Origin: Halisarca cf. caerulea
Lineage: Eukaryota > Porifera > Demospongiae > Chondrillida > Halisarcidae
Length of the DNA stretch: 64,000 nucleotides
Reading direction: 5' to 3'
Assembly (NCBI GenBank): GCA_963170055.1
Contig: CAUJGJ010000444.1
Location: 4,499,118-4,563,117 of the forward strand
Part shown: positions 54,001-63,458 of the stretch, in pieces
How the letters are laid out: each line of letters starts with the position of its first letter
Numbering within the stretch: the stretch's first letter is position 1
Notes under the pieces: generated by a model
What the model was told of the DNA's origin: nothing
What the model saw: only the letters and a program-made list of their open reading frames with translations
Database searches by the model: none
Program-made: the position numbers and the translations under genes

Positions 54001-57000
54001 CATGCACTAACAGAGTCATACAACTTATAACTGCGGTGATTTGTCAAATAAATTATCCTTGTAAGAAATAAAAAATCGCAAATTTCTTTTCTAAGTTATT
54101 TGCAATTCTTGCAATTTCATGCTATTCTTACTTCTTATGCATGATTCATGCATTAAGAATGTTATAAAACTGATAGCAGCGGTGATTAAATAAAAAATCG
54201 CAAATTTCTTTTCTGTGTTATTTGCAATTCTTGCAATTTCATGCTATTCTTGACTTCTTATGCATGATTCATGCATTAACAAAGTCATAAAACTTATAGC
54301 TGCGGTGATTTGTCAAATAAATTGTTTGTGTCAGAAATAGAAAATCGCAAATTTCTTTTCTAAGTTATTTGCAATTTTTGCAATTTCATGCTATTCTTGA
54401 CTTCTTATGCATGATTCATGCATTAAGAATGTTATAAAACTGATAGCAGCGGTGATTTGTCAAATAAATTGTCCTTGTAAGAAATAAAAAATCGCAAATT
54501 TCTTTTCTATGTTATTTGCAATTCTTGCAATTTCATGCTATTCTTCACTTCTTATGCATGATTCATGCACTAACAGAGTTATACAACTTATAACTGCGGT
54601 GATTTGTCAAATAAATTATCCTTGTAAGAAATAAAAAATCGCAAATTTCTTTTCTAAGTTATTTGCAATTCTTGCAATTTCATGCTCTTCTTGACTTCTT
54701 ATGCATGATTCATGCACTAACAGAGTCATACAACTTATAACTGCGGTGATTTGTCAAATAAATTATCCTTGTAAGAAATAAAAAATCGCAAATTTCTTTT
54801 CTAAGTTATTTGCAATTCTTGCAATTTCATGCTCTTCTTGACTTCTTATGCATGATTCATGCACTAACAGAGTCATACAACTTATAACTGCGGTGATTTG
54901 TCAAATAAATTATCCTTGTAAGAAATAAAAAATCGCAAATTTCTTTTCTAAGTTATTTGCAATTCTTGCAATTTCATGCTATTCTTACTTCTTATGCATG
55001 ATTCATGCATTAAGAATGTTAAAAAACTGATAGCAGCGGTGATTAAATAAAAAATCGCAAATTTCTTTTCTGTGTTATTTGCAATTCTTGCAATTTCATG
55101 CTATTCTTCACTTCTTATGCATGATTCATGCACTAACAGAGTGATACAACTTATAACTGCGGTGATTTGTCAAATAAATTATCCTTGTAAGAAATAAAAA
55201 ATCGCAAATTTCTTTTCTATGTTATTTGCAATTCTTGCAATTTCATGCTATTCTTGACTTCTTATGCATGATTCATGCATTAACAAAGTCATAAAACTTA
55301 TAGCTGCGGTGATTTGTCAAATAAATTGTTTGTGTCAGAAATAGAAAATCGCAAATTTCTTTTCTAAGTTATTTGCAATTCTTGCAATTTCATGCTCTTC
55401 TTGACTTCTTATGCATGATTCATGCACTAACAGAGTCATACAACTTATAACTGCGGTGATTTGTCAAATAAATTATCCTTGTAAGAAATAAAAAATCGCA
55501 AATTTCTTTTCTAAGTTATTTGCAATTCTTGCAATTTCATGCTATTCTTGACTTCTTATGCATGATTCATGCATTAAGAATGTTATAAAACTGATAGCAG
55601 CGGTGATTTGTCAAATAAATTGTCCTTGTAAGAAATAAAAAATCGCAAATTTCTTTTCTATGTTATTTGCAATTCTTGCAATTTCATGCTATTCTTGACT
55701 TCTTATGCATGATTCATGCATTAACAAAGTCATAAAACTTATAGCTGCGGTGATTTGTCAAATAAATTGTTTGTGTCAGAAATAGAAAATCGCAAATTTC
55801 TTTTCTAAGTTATTTGCAATTCTTGCAATTTCATGCTCTTCTTGACTTCTTATGCATGATTCATGCACTAACAGAGTCATACAACTTATAACTGCGGTGA
55901 TTTGTCAAATAAATTATCCTTGTAAGAAATAAAAAATCGCAAATTTCTTTTCTAAGTTATTTGCAATTCTTGCAATTTCATGCTCTTCTTGACTTCTTAT
56001 GCATGATTCATGCACTAACAGAGTCATACAACTTATAACTGCGGTGATTTGTCAAATAAATAATCCTTGTAAGAAATAAAAATCGCAAATTTCTTTTCTA
56101 AGTTATTTGCAATTCTTGCAATTTCATGCTATTCTTACTTCTTATGCATGATTCATGCATTAAGAATGTTATAAAACTGATAGCAGCGGTGATTAAATAA
56201 AAAATCGCAAATTTCTTTTCTGTGTTATTTGCAATTCTTGCAATTTCATGCTATTCTTGACTTCTTATGCATGATTCATGCATTAACAAAGTCATAAAAC
56301 TTATAGCTGCGGTGATTTGTCAAATAAATTGTTTGTGTCAGAAATAGAAAATCGCAAATTTCTTTTCTAAGTTATTTGCAATTTTTGCAATTTCATGCTA
56401 TTCTTGACTTCTTATGCATGATTCATGCATTAAGAATGTTATAAAACTGATAGCAGCGGTGATTTGTCAAATAAATTGTCCTTGTAAGAAATAAAAAATC
56501 GCAAATTTCTTTTCTATGTTATTTGCAATTCTTGCAATTTCATGCTATTCTTCACTTCTTATGCATGATTCATGCACTAACAGAGTTATACAACTTATAA
56601 CTGCGGTGATTTGTCAAATAAATTATCCTTGTAAGAAATAAAAAATCGCAAATTTCTTTTCTAAGTTATTTGCAATTCTTGCAATTTCATGCTCTTCTTG
56701 ACTTCTTATGCATGATTCATGCACTAACAGAGTCATACAACTTATAACTGCGGTGATTTGTCAAATAAATTATCCTTGTAAGAAATAAAAAATCGCAAAT
56801 TTCTTTTCTAAGTTATTTGCAATTCTTGCAATTTCATGCTCTTCTTGACTTCTTATGCATGATTCATGCACTAACAGAGTCATACAACTTATAACTGCGG
56901 TGATTTGTCAAATAAATTATCCTTGTAAGAAATAAAAAATCGCAAATTTCTTTTCTAAGTTATTTGCAATTCTTGCAATTTCATGCTCTTCTTGACTTCT

Positions 57001-59340
57001 TATGCATGATTCATGCACTAACAGAGTCATACAACTTATAACTGCGGTGATTTGTCAAATAAATTATCCTTGTAAGAAATAAAAAATCGCAAATTTCTTT
57101 TCTAAGTTATTTGCAATTCTTGCAATTTCATGCTATTCTTACTTCTTATGCATGATTCATGCATTAAGAATGTTATAAAACTGATAGCAGCGGTGATTAA
57201 ATAAAAAATCGCAAATTTCTTTTCTGTGTTATTTGCAATTCTTGCAATTTCATGCTATTCTTCACTTCTTATGCATGATTCATGCACTAACAGAGTGATA
57301 CAACTTATAACTGCGGTGATTTGTCAAATAAATTATCCTTGTAAGAAATAAAAAATCGCAAATTTCTTTTCTATGTTATTTGCAATTCTTGCAATTTCAT
57401 GCTATTCTTGACTTCTTATGCATGATTCATGCATTAACAAAGTCATAAAACTTATAGCTGCGGTGATTTGTCAAATAAATTGTTTGTGTCAGAAATAGAA
57501 AATCGCAAATTTCTTTTCTAAGTTATTTGCAATTCTTGCAATTTCATGCTCTTCTTGACTTCTTATGCATGATTCATGCACTAACAGAGTCATACAACTT
57601 ATAACTGCGGTGATTTGTGAAATAAATTATCCTTGTAAGAAATAAAAAATCGCAAATTTCTTTTCTAAGTTATTTGCAATTCTTGCAATTTCATGCTATT
57701 CTTGACTTCTTATGCATGATTCATGCATTAAGAATGTTATAAAACTGATAGCAGCGGTGATTTGTCAAATAAATTGTCCTTGTAAGAAATAAAAAATCGC
57801 AAATTTCTTTTCTATGTTATTTGCAATTCTTGCAATTTCATGCTATTCTTGACTTCTTATGCATGATTCATGCATTAACAAAGTCATAAAACTTATAGCT
57901 GCGGTGATTTGTCAAATAAATTGTTTGTGTCAGAAATAGAAAATCGCAAATTTCTTTTCTAAGTTATTTGCAATTCTTGCAATTTCATGCTCTTCTTGAC
58001 TTCTTATGCATGATTCATGCACTAACAGAGTCATACAACTTATAACTGCGGTGATTTGTCAAATAAATTATCCTTGTAAGAAATAAAAAATCGCAAATTT
58101 CTTTTCTAAGTTATTTGCAATTCTTGCAATTTCATGCTCTTCTTGACTTCTTATGCATGATTCATGCACTAACAGAGTCATACAACTTATAACTGCGGTG
58201 ATTTGTCAAATAAATTATCCTTGTAAGAAATAAAAAATCGCAAATTTCTTTTCTAAGTTATTTGCAATTCTTGCAATTTCATGCTATTCTTACTTCTTAT
58301 GCATGATTCATGCATTAAGAATGTTATAAAACTGATAGCAGCGGTGATTAAATAAAAAATCGCAAATTTCTTTTCTGTGTTATTTGCAATTCTTGCAATT
58401 TCATGCTATTCTTCACTTCTTATGCATGATTCATGCACTAACAGAGTGATACAACTTATAACTGCGGTGATTTGTCAAATAAATTATCCTTGTAAGAAAT
58501 AAAAAATCGCAAATTTCTTTTCTATGTTATTTGCAATTCTTGCAATTTCATGCTATTCTTGACTTCTTATGCATGATTCATGCATTAACAAAGTCATAAA
58601 ACTTATAGCTGCGGTGATTTGTCAAATAAATTGTTTGTGTCAGAAATAGAAAATCGCAAATTTCTTTTCTAAGTTATTTGCAATTCTTGCAATTTCATGC
58701 TCTTCTTGACTTCTTATGCATGATTCATGCACTAACAGAGTCATACAACTTATAACTGCGGTGATTTGTGAAATAAATTATCCTTGTAAGAAATAAAAAA
58801 TCGCAAATTTCTTTTCTAAGTTATTTGCAATTCTTGCAATTTCATGCTATTCTTGACTTCTTATGCATGATTCATGCATTAAGAATGTTATAAAACTGAT
58901 AGCAGCGGTGATTTGTCAAATAAATTGTCCTTGTAAGAAATAAAAAATCGCAAATTTCTTTTCTATGTTATTTGCAATTCTTGCAATTTCATGCTATTCT
59001 TGACTTCTTATGCATGATTCATGCATTAACAAAGTCATAAAACTTATAGCTGCGGTGATTTGTCAAATAAATTGTTTGTGTCAGAAATAGAAAATCGCAA
59101 ATTTCTTTTCTAAGTTATTTGCAATTCTTGCAATTTCATGCTCTTCTTGACTTCTTATGCATGATTCATGCACTAACAGAGTCATACAACTTATAACTGC
59201 GGTGATTTGTGAAATAAATTATCCTTGTAAGAAATAAAAAATCGCAAATTTCTTTTCTATGTTATTTGCAATTCTTGCAATTTCATGCTATTCTTGACTT
59301 CTTATGCATGATTCATGCATTAACAAAGTCATAAAACTTA
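51021..59340 (+). repeat. 14-mer higher-order repeat of family B, 2008 bp, about four copies
   Basis: The shortened monomer (CGGTGATTAAATAAAAAATC, which lacks 24 bp of linker and 1 bp at TATTCTTACTTC) begins that motif at 51021, 52172, 53029, 54180, 55037, 56187, 57191 and 58342. The intervals are 1151, 857, 1151, 857, 1150, 1004 and 1151 bp. The unit is thus 1151 + 857 = 2008 bp, or 8 + 6 monomers each with one short monomer; one unit has gained a full 147-bp monomer. The variant GAGTGATACAAC gives the same spacing (51123, 53131, 55139, 57293). GAGTTATACAAC at 54576 and 56583 is shared only by the middle copies, so they are each other's closest relatives. The right limit is approximate. Confidence 0.93.
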
Positions 59341-60760
59341 TAGCTGCGGTGATTTGTCAAATAAATTGTTTGTGTCAGAAATAGAAAATCGCAAATTTCT
59401 TTTCTAAGTTATTTGCAATTCTTGCAATTTCATGCTCTTCTTGACTTCTTATGCATGATTCATGCACTAACAGAGTCATACAACTTATAACTGCGGTGAT
59501 TTGTCAAATAAATTATCCTTGTAAGAAATAAAAAATCGCAAATTTCTTTTCTAAGTTATTTGCAATTCTTGCAATTTCATGCTATTCTTGACTTCTTATG
59601 CATGATTCATGCATTAACAAAGTCATAAAACTTATAGCTGCGGTGATTTGTCAAATAAATTGTTTGTGTCAGAAATAGAAAATCGCAAATTTCTTTTCTA
59701 TGTTATTTGCAGTTCTTGCAATTTCATGCTCTTCTTGACTTCTTATGCATGATTCATGCACTAACAGAGTCATACAACTTATAACTGCGGTGATTTGTCA
59801 AATAAATTATCCTTGTAAGAAATAAAAAATCGCAAATTTCTTTTCTAAGTTATTTGCAATTCTTGCAATTTCATGCTATTCTTGACTTCTTATGCATGAT
59901 TCATGCATTAACAAAGTCATAAAACTTATAGCTGCGGTGATTTGTCAAATAAATTGTTTGTGTCAGAAATAGAAAATCGCAAATTTCTTTTCTAAGTTAT
60001 TTGCAATTTTTGCAATTTCATGCTCTTCTTGACTTCTTATGCATGATTCATGCACTAACAGAGTCATACAACTTATAACTGCGGTGATTTGTCAAATAAA
60101 TTATCCTTGTAAGAAATAAAAAATCGCAAATTTCTTTTCTAAGTTATTTGCAATTCTTGCAATTTCATGCTATTCTTGACTTCTTATGCATGATTCATGC
60201 ATTAACAAAGTCATAAAACTTATAGCTGCGGTGATTTGCCAAATAAATTGTTTGTGTCAGAAATAGAAAATCGCAAATTTCTTTTCTATGTTATTTGCAA
60301 TTCTTGCAATTTCATGCTCTTCTTGACTTCTTATGCATGATTCATGCACTAACAGAGTCATACAACTTATAACTGCGGTGATTTGTCAAATAAATTATCC
60401 TTGTAAGAAATAAAAAATCGCAAATTTCTTTTCTAAGTTATTTGCAATTCTTGCAATTTCATGCTATTCTTGACTTCTTATGCATGATTCATGCATTAAC
60501 AAAGTCATAAAACTTATAGCTGCGGTGATTTGTCAAATAAATTGTTTGTATCAGAAATAGAAAATCGCAAATTTCTTTTCTAAGTTATTTGCAATTCTTG
60601 CAATTTCATGCTCTTCTTGACTTCTTATGCATGATTCATGCACTAACAGAGTCATACAACTTATAACTGCGGTGATTTGTCAAATAAATTATCCTTGTAA
60701 GAAATAAAAAATCGCAAATTTCTTTTCTAAGTTATTTGCAATTCTTGCAATTTCATGCTA
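59250..60760 (+). repeat. 294-bp dimer higher-order repeat of family B, about five copies
   Basis: Two monomer types alternate strictly: CATTAACAAAGTCATAAAAC with linker GTTTGTGTCAG, then CACTAACAGAGTCATACAAC with linker ATCCTTGTAAG. ATTGTTTGT starts at 59365, 59659, 59953, 60247 and 60541, exactly 294 bp each time. The same two monomer types, with a third type inserted, also build much of the 2008-bp unit to the left. Confidence 0.9.
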
Positions 60761-61057
60761 TTCTTGACTTTTTATGCATGATTCATGCATTAAGAATGTT
60801 ATAAAACTGATAGCAGCGGTGATTTGTCAAATAAATTGTCCTTGTAAGAAATAAAAAATCGCAAATTTCTTTTCTATGTTATTTGCAATTCTTGCAATTT
60901 CATGCTATTCTTGACTTCTTATGCATGATTCATGCATTAACAAAGTCATAAAACCTATAGCTGCAGTGATTTGTCAAATAAATTGTTGGTGTCAGAAATA
61001 GAAAATCGCAAATTTCTTTTCTAAGTTATTTGCAATTCTTGCAATTTCATGCTATTC

Positions 61058-61094
61058 TTGACTTTTTATGCATGATTCATGCATAAGAAGTCAA
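61058..61094. repeat. Fold-back at the right end of the family B array
   Basis: TTGACTTTTTATGCATGA (61058-61075), one spacer base, then TCATGCATAAGAAGTCAA (61077-61094), its reverse complement except for one base. The last B monomer is interrupted at the centre of its own ATGCATGATTCATGCAT palindrome and continues for 18 bp as an inverted copy of itself before unrelated sequence begins. The outer arm carries TTGACTTCTTATGC, the usual B sequence, so it probably came from a neighbouring monomer or sister strand. Confidence 0.8.
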
Positions 61095-61530
61095 TTGGTA
61101 TCGTATAAATATTATTCTATTTTTAGAAGATATTTACAATTATGGCAAATATGTACTATTTTTAATATAAGTTAAAGTAACGCTACTAACATTATGGTAG
61201 CAAAGAGAATTATTAATACTTTGCAATCTAACATACATTTAAAATGTAGAAAATTAAAATACTATTAAACTTTTATTCTATAAAATATTGATAATTTTGG
61301 CAATTCTGTGCTATTCTCAAAGTTAAAGTAAGGTTACTAACATTATTGTAGCAAAGAGAATGATAAATATTTTGCAATTTAACAAACAATTGAAATGTAG
61401 AAAATATGAAATACTATTTTATTCTATAAGATATTTACAATTTTGGCAATTTTGTGCAATTCACAAATTTAAAGTAACGTTAGTAACGTTATTGTTGCAA
61501 AGAGAATTATAAATCAAAACATATTTACAA
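61095..61530 (+). repeat. Family C: about three decayed monomers related to A and B
   Basis: TTCTAT boxes at 61115, 61276 and 61422 head three divergent units of about 161 and 146 bp and a partial unit. Shared blocks are GATATTTACAATTNTGGCAA, TTAAAGTAACGNTACTAACA, AGCAAAGAGAATTATAAAT, TTTGCAATTTAACAAACA and GAAATGTAGAAAAT. AAGATATTTACAATTTTGGC (61428-61447) matches family A AAGATATTTGCAACTTTGGC in 18 of 20 bases. The following AATTTTGTGCNATTC matches family B AATTTCATGCTATTC. The rest of C aligns loosely with A (GTTAACATT and AAGAGACATT) and with B (GAAATAGAAAAT). The best reading is old, no longer homogenised monomers at the array edge. Confidence 0.75.
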
Positions 61531-62440
61531 GGGATAGGAGACTACTACATTGTGAATAAAATGCCAGTGTTATGGACACTTAAATTGATAATCCCCTAAA
61601 TTTTGTGTAGAATTGCAAACACTACCCAGGCGGCTTCTTTGAAGCATGACGTCATCATGGGATAACATAATACATATTGCATACAATATGTGCCATTCAA
61701 TCACAATAAAACAAGTTACAATCAAACAAAATTTAAAGTAAACCCTATGCTAGTCAAAATTAAGAATAAGAATTAGCTTTGTGCTTTGGTAGGAAAGCAA
61801 AGTTCTCATCCACTGGGCCCAAAAACATTTCACTGTAGACAATAATATCAGAAATAATACGACCACAGACACTGCAAGATTATAACTAAACCAAGCAATT
61901 CATCATCATCAAACAAATACATTCAATTTAGCATTTTATGTAATGCAAAGATATTAACATACAATACTTCAACTACATAAGTTAACCACACCGCAGGGCA
62001 ATCATTCTTTCTTATAGCCATAACCACTTCTCAAATGATGAAGCAAGTCTCAAGTCTCAATATTACGTAATTAACCTGTCTACAATATTTCATGACAGGA
62101 TACAAAATTTGTGGAAAAGTGCAACATCCTTAAATGTGTCTCAGAGTGTGAGATACTTATAGGTTACCATACGATACCTCTTGAGTGAGACATGTAGCAA
62201 CCTATTTATTGCTAAATAAACACTTCAAAAGCAGTAAACAGCTCTTAGAATAGAGAAAGGGACACGTTTGGTGGATTTCAATTGGTATCCATGTCAGTAT
62301 GTATGTATGCATATTATGTCGACCAAGAATAAAAGATTCGATTTTGATATGAATGAAACATTAATGGTTCAGTTTAGTCACGATTATGTTTAAACTTACA
62401 AAGTGCAATTATTGGAGAAAAGCCTTTGGTCATCCCTAAT
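61531..62440. other. Non-repetitive AT-rich intergenic sequence, no gene seen
   Basis: The satellite similarity stops at about 61530. I find no open frame of note, no RNA gene, no transposon terminus and no tandem repeat apart from a short GTATGTATGCAT run at about 62299. The only compact motif is a perfect 10-bp palindrome at 61647-61656. Sequence complexity is that of ordinary animal intergenic DNA. Confidence 0.7.
61647..61656. promoter_or_regulatory. CRE-like palindrome ATGACGTCAT
   Basis: ATGACGTCAT is a perfect 10-bp palindrome containing TGACGTCA, the consensus cAMP-response element bound by CREB/ATF bZIP proteins. There is no promoter or gene start visible next to it, and a 10-mer like this can occur by chance, so its function is unproven. 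Confidence 0.25.
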
Positions 62441-63007
62441 CTATATAAAAGTATGTGTGAAGCCTCCTGTTCTTTGGAAAGCTTTCAGTTTGGACATGCT
62501 GCACTGTCATGGAAGTACAGGGTCACTCACACTAAGAGACTTCTGAGTGGACAAGACCAAGTTCCAGAACAGGTCGAAATTTGAGTCGGTCCTCATGTCT
62601 TGAAGGACTATGACACACAGTTTGGAAAGAGACCATGCCTCTACTGCAGACAGTGATGGAGCTTGTAGAGTATAACTTAGATCGTCAGTGCGTTTGAGAA
62701 TGCGCTCAGCCAGCATGAGACCAAACAAAAAGTTAAACGTCTGCATGATAGCTGCAACACCATTGATATGGGCCTTGACCTCAGTTTCATGAACGATTGT
62801 GATTGCTTCATCCCAGGTAGTATGCAGAGTCTCGTAGTTCAGGTTTCTCGTTGATATCGGACAATGGAATGGAAGAATTAGATGAGGGCGAGAAAGACTA
62901 TTTAGAAGATGCCATCTAAGATTCTTAGAAAGTGAACAAGTCAACAATAGGCGAGAAAGACGATTGAGGGGGTGGAGTATATTGAACCAAGAGGGCCAGT
63001 GCAGGGG
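62441..63007 (-). pseudogene. Fragment of a hAT-type transposase (ZMYM1/DUF4371-like), decayed
   Basis: The minus-strand frame is open from just below the TAA at 63008-63010 to a TGA at 62507-62509, with no ATG at its start. The clearest family resemblance lies in the part read from 62947 down: LSKNLRWHLL, then STRNLNYETL (where relatives usually have TRW), HINGVAAIMQTFNFLFGLML, ERILKRTDDLSYTLQ, LSAVEAWSL and finally FDLFW...VSDPVLP. This order (Trp, a FxFxFGLxL helix, ILxxTDxLSxxLQ, then DPVLP) is typical of the middle of ZMYM1-like hAT transposases. Relatives continue DPVLP with Arg; the TGA could be a decayed CGA codon, and the frame after it still reads hAT-like residues (SKLKAFQRTGGFTHTF) to a TAG at 62441-62443. 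The N-terminal zinc finger, catalytic aspartates and C-terminal dimerisation domain are missing. This is a dead fragment, recognised by memory of the family rather than by search. Confidence 0.72.
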
Positions 63008-63179
63008 TTAACCCCCGTCCCAGAGCTTCCAGCGCCTCGGATGATTGTAAAATGACGTTCACCCCCGCCATTGCGATTGATTCAACGCATGTGGGACATG
63101 TCCAAAGTCCCACTATTGTGTTAATGGGCTGGAATTTGGGCGTGTGTAAGGCTTCGATCATGTGATATACGCGTGACAT
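62925..63179 (-). CDS. Unassigned 84-residue ORF, possibly a first exon or chance
   Basis: Opens with a true ATG (63177-63179) and reads 84 residues. It begins MSRVYHMIEALHTPKF, has a CPTC pair near residues 28-31, a mildly hydrophobic stretch around residues 36-66 (SIAMAGVNVIL and TPALALLVQY), and a proline-rich PPPQSSFSP near the end. It overlaps the hAT fragment by 23 bases in another frame, and its last codons lie within that fragment. I do not recognise it and see no domain. It lies in a stretch with more CpG than the satellite side. It could be the start of a spliced gene truncated by the transposon insertion, a transcript-less ORF, or chance. No Kozak-like context or splice site decides the matter. 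Confidence 0.25.
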   Translation of the reverse strand: MSRVYHMIEALHTPKFQPINTIVGLWTCPTCVESIAMAGVNVILQSSEALEALGRGLTPALALLVQYTPPPQSSFSPIVDLFTF

Positions 63180-63262
63180 TTCTTGCCGTATAGTTTTAGT
63201 AAAGAAGCAAGGGCGATTGCGCTGCTCGATATTTGTTCTACTTTTACAACATATGAAAGCCT

Positions 63263-63421
63263 TTATTCATCAAAAGTTAATGTTACGTACATATTGTTGT
63301 GTAAGGGAGCTTGGAAGATCATACTCACGATCGATAGTAGGTATTGCGAACTGCAGAACTTACGTAATTCACGGCGAAATTGCCCTGCTATTTTGCAGTT
63401 GATGATAGGCTTAAAGCGCAT
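63263..63421 (-). CDS. Unassigned 52-residue minus-strand ORF with splice-donor-like sites
   Basis: ATG at 63419-63421 reads 52 residues (starts MRFKPIINCK, ends TLTFDE) to a TAA at 63263-63265. Two strong donor-like sequences lie inside on the same strand: GTGAGT at 63323-63328 (after ATC) and GTAAGT just upstream at about 63358-63363. A TATAAAA lies 31 bases upstream of the ATG. If transcribed, this could be a first exon reading to one of the donors rather than a complete small gene. Plus-strand frames over the same bases are also open from 63183 and 63217 without better support. No homology recognised; low confidence. Confidence 0.18.
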   Translation of the reverse strand: MRFKPIINCKIAGQFRRELRKFCSSQYLLSIVSMIFQAPLHNNMYVTLTFDE

Positions 63422-63451
63422 TTTGAAGGCTCAAACATAGATCGATCGTTG

Positions 63452-63458
63452 TTTTATA
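63452..63458 (-). promoter_or_regulatory. TATA-box-like TATAAAA, minus strand
   Basis: The plus strand reads TTTTATA, giving TATAAAA on the minus strand. It stands about 31 bases above the ATG at 63421 and about 270 bases above the ATG at 63179. In an AT-rich genome this heptamer is common. Only its location in the CpG-richer segment, upstream of two minus-strand ATGs, makes it worth listing. Confidence 0.2.

Larger units (their letters stand above)
29405..61076 (+). repeat. Family B satellite array, 147-bp monomer, about 216 copies
   Basis: Head-to-tail array with a basic period of exactly 147 bp: CTGCGGTGAT is at 59344, 59491 and 59638. The monomer runs GCAATTCTTGCAATTTCATG, CTATTCTTGACTTCTTATGC, ATGATTCATGCATTAACAAA, GTCATAAAACTTATAGCTGC, GGTGATTTGTCAAATAAATT, a variable linker, and AATCGCAAATTTCTTTTCTA. 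The linker defines subfamilies: TTTTCCTTGTAAGAAATAAA mainly on the left, GTTGGTGTCAGAAATAG throughout, and ATCCTTGTAAG and GTTTGTGTCAG on the right. A second variable site reads CATTAACAAAGTCATAAAAC, CACTAACAGAGTCATACAAC or CATTAAGAATGTTATAAAAC. A form 25 bp shorter recurs from 51 to 58.4 kb. The left part is more heterogeneous than the right. Short open frames inside (for example 36844-37026 and its identical copy 39047-39229) are repeat artefacts. Confidence 0.98.

Noticed and set aside
1..61076. CRISPR array
   Set aside because: The repeat is the whole 133- or 147-bp unit with no unique spacers, and the context is eukaryotic.
29405..61076. CENP-B box or telomere repeat in the satellites
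   Set aside because: No TTCG-N4-A-N2-CGGG arrangement and no TTAGGG-like run occurs in either monomer.
61531..62440. C-terminal hAT dimerisation domain downstream of the transposase fragment
   Set aside because: I translated part of the minus strand below 62441 and saw nothing resembling it; the fragment appears truncated there.
63323..63363. Confident splice donor sites GTGAGT and GTAAGT
   Set aside because: Both match the consensus but there is no identified exon, acceptor or transcript; they are kept only as context for the low-confidence ORF.
63183..63440. Plus-strand ORFs of 85 and 61 residues (63183-63440 and 63217-63402)
   Set aside because: The longer one begins at TTG, not ATG; neither resembles a known protein. 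Both overlap a minus-strand ORF with slightly better context, but none is convincing.
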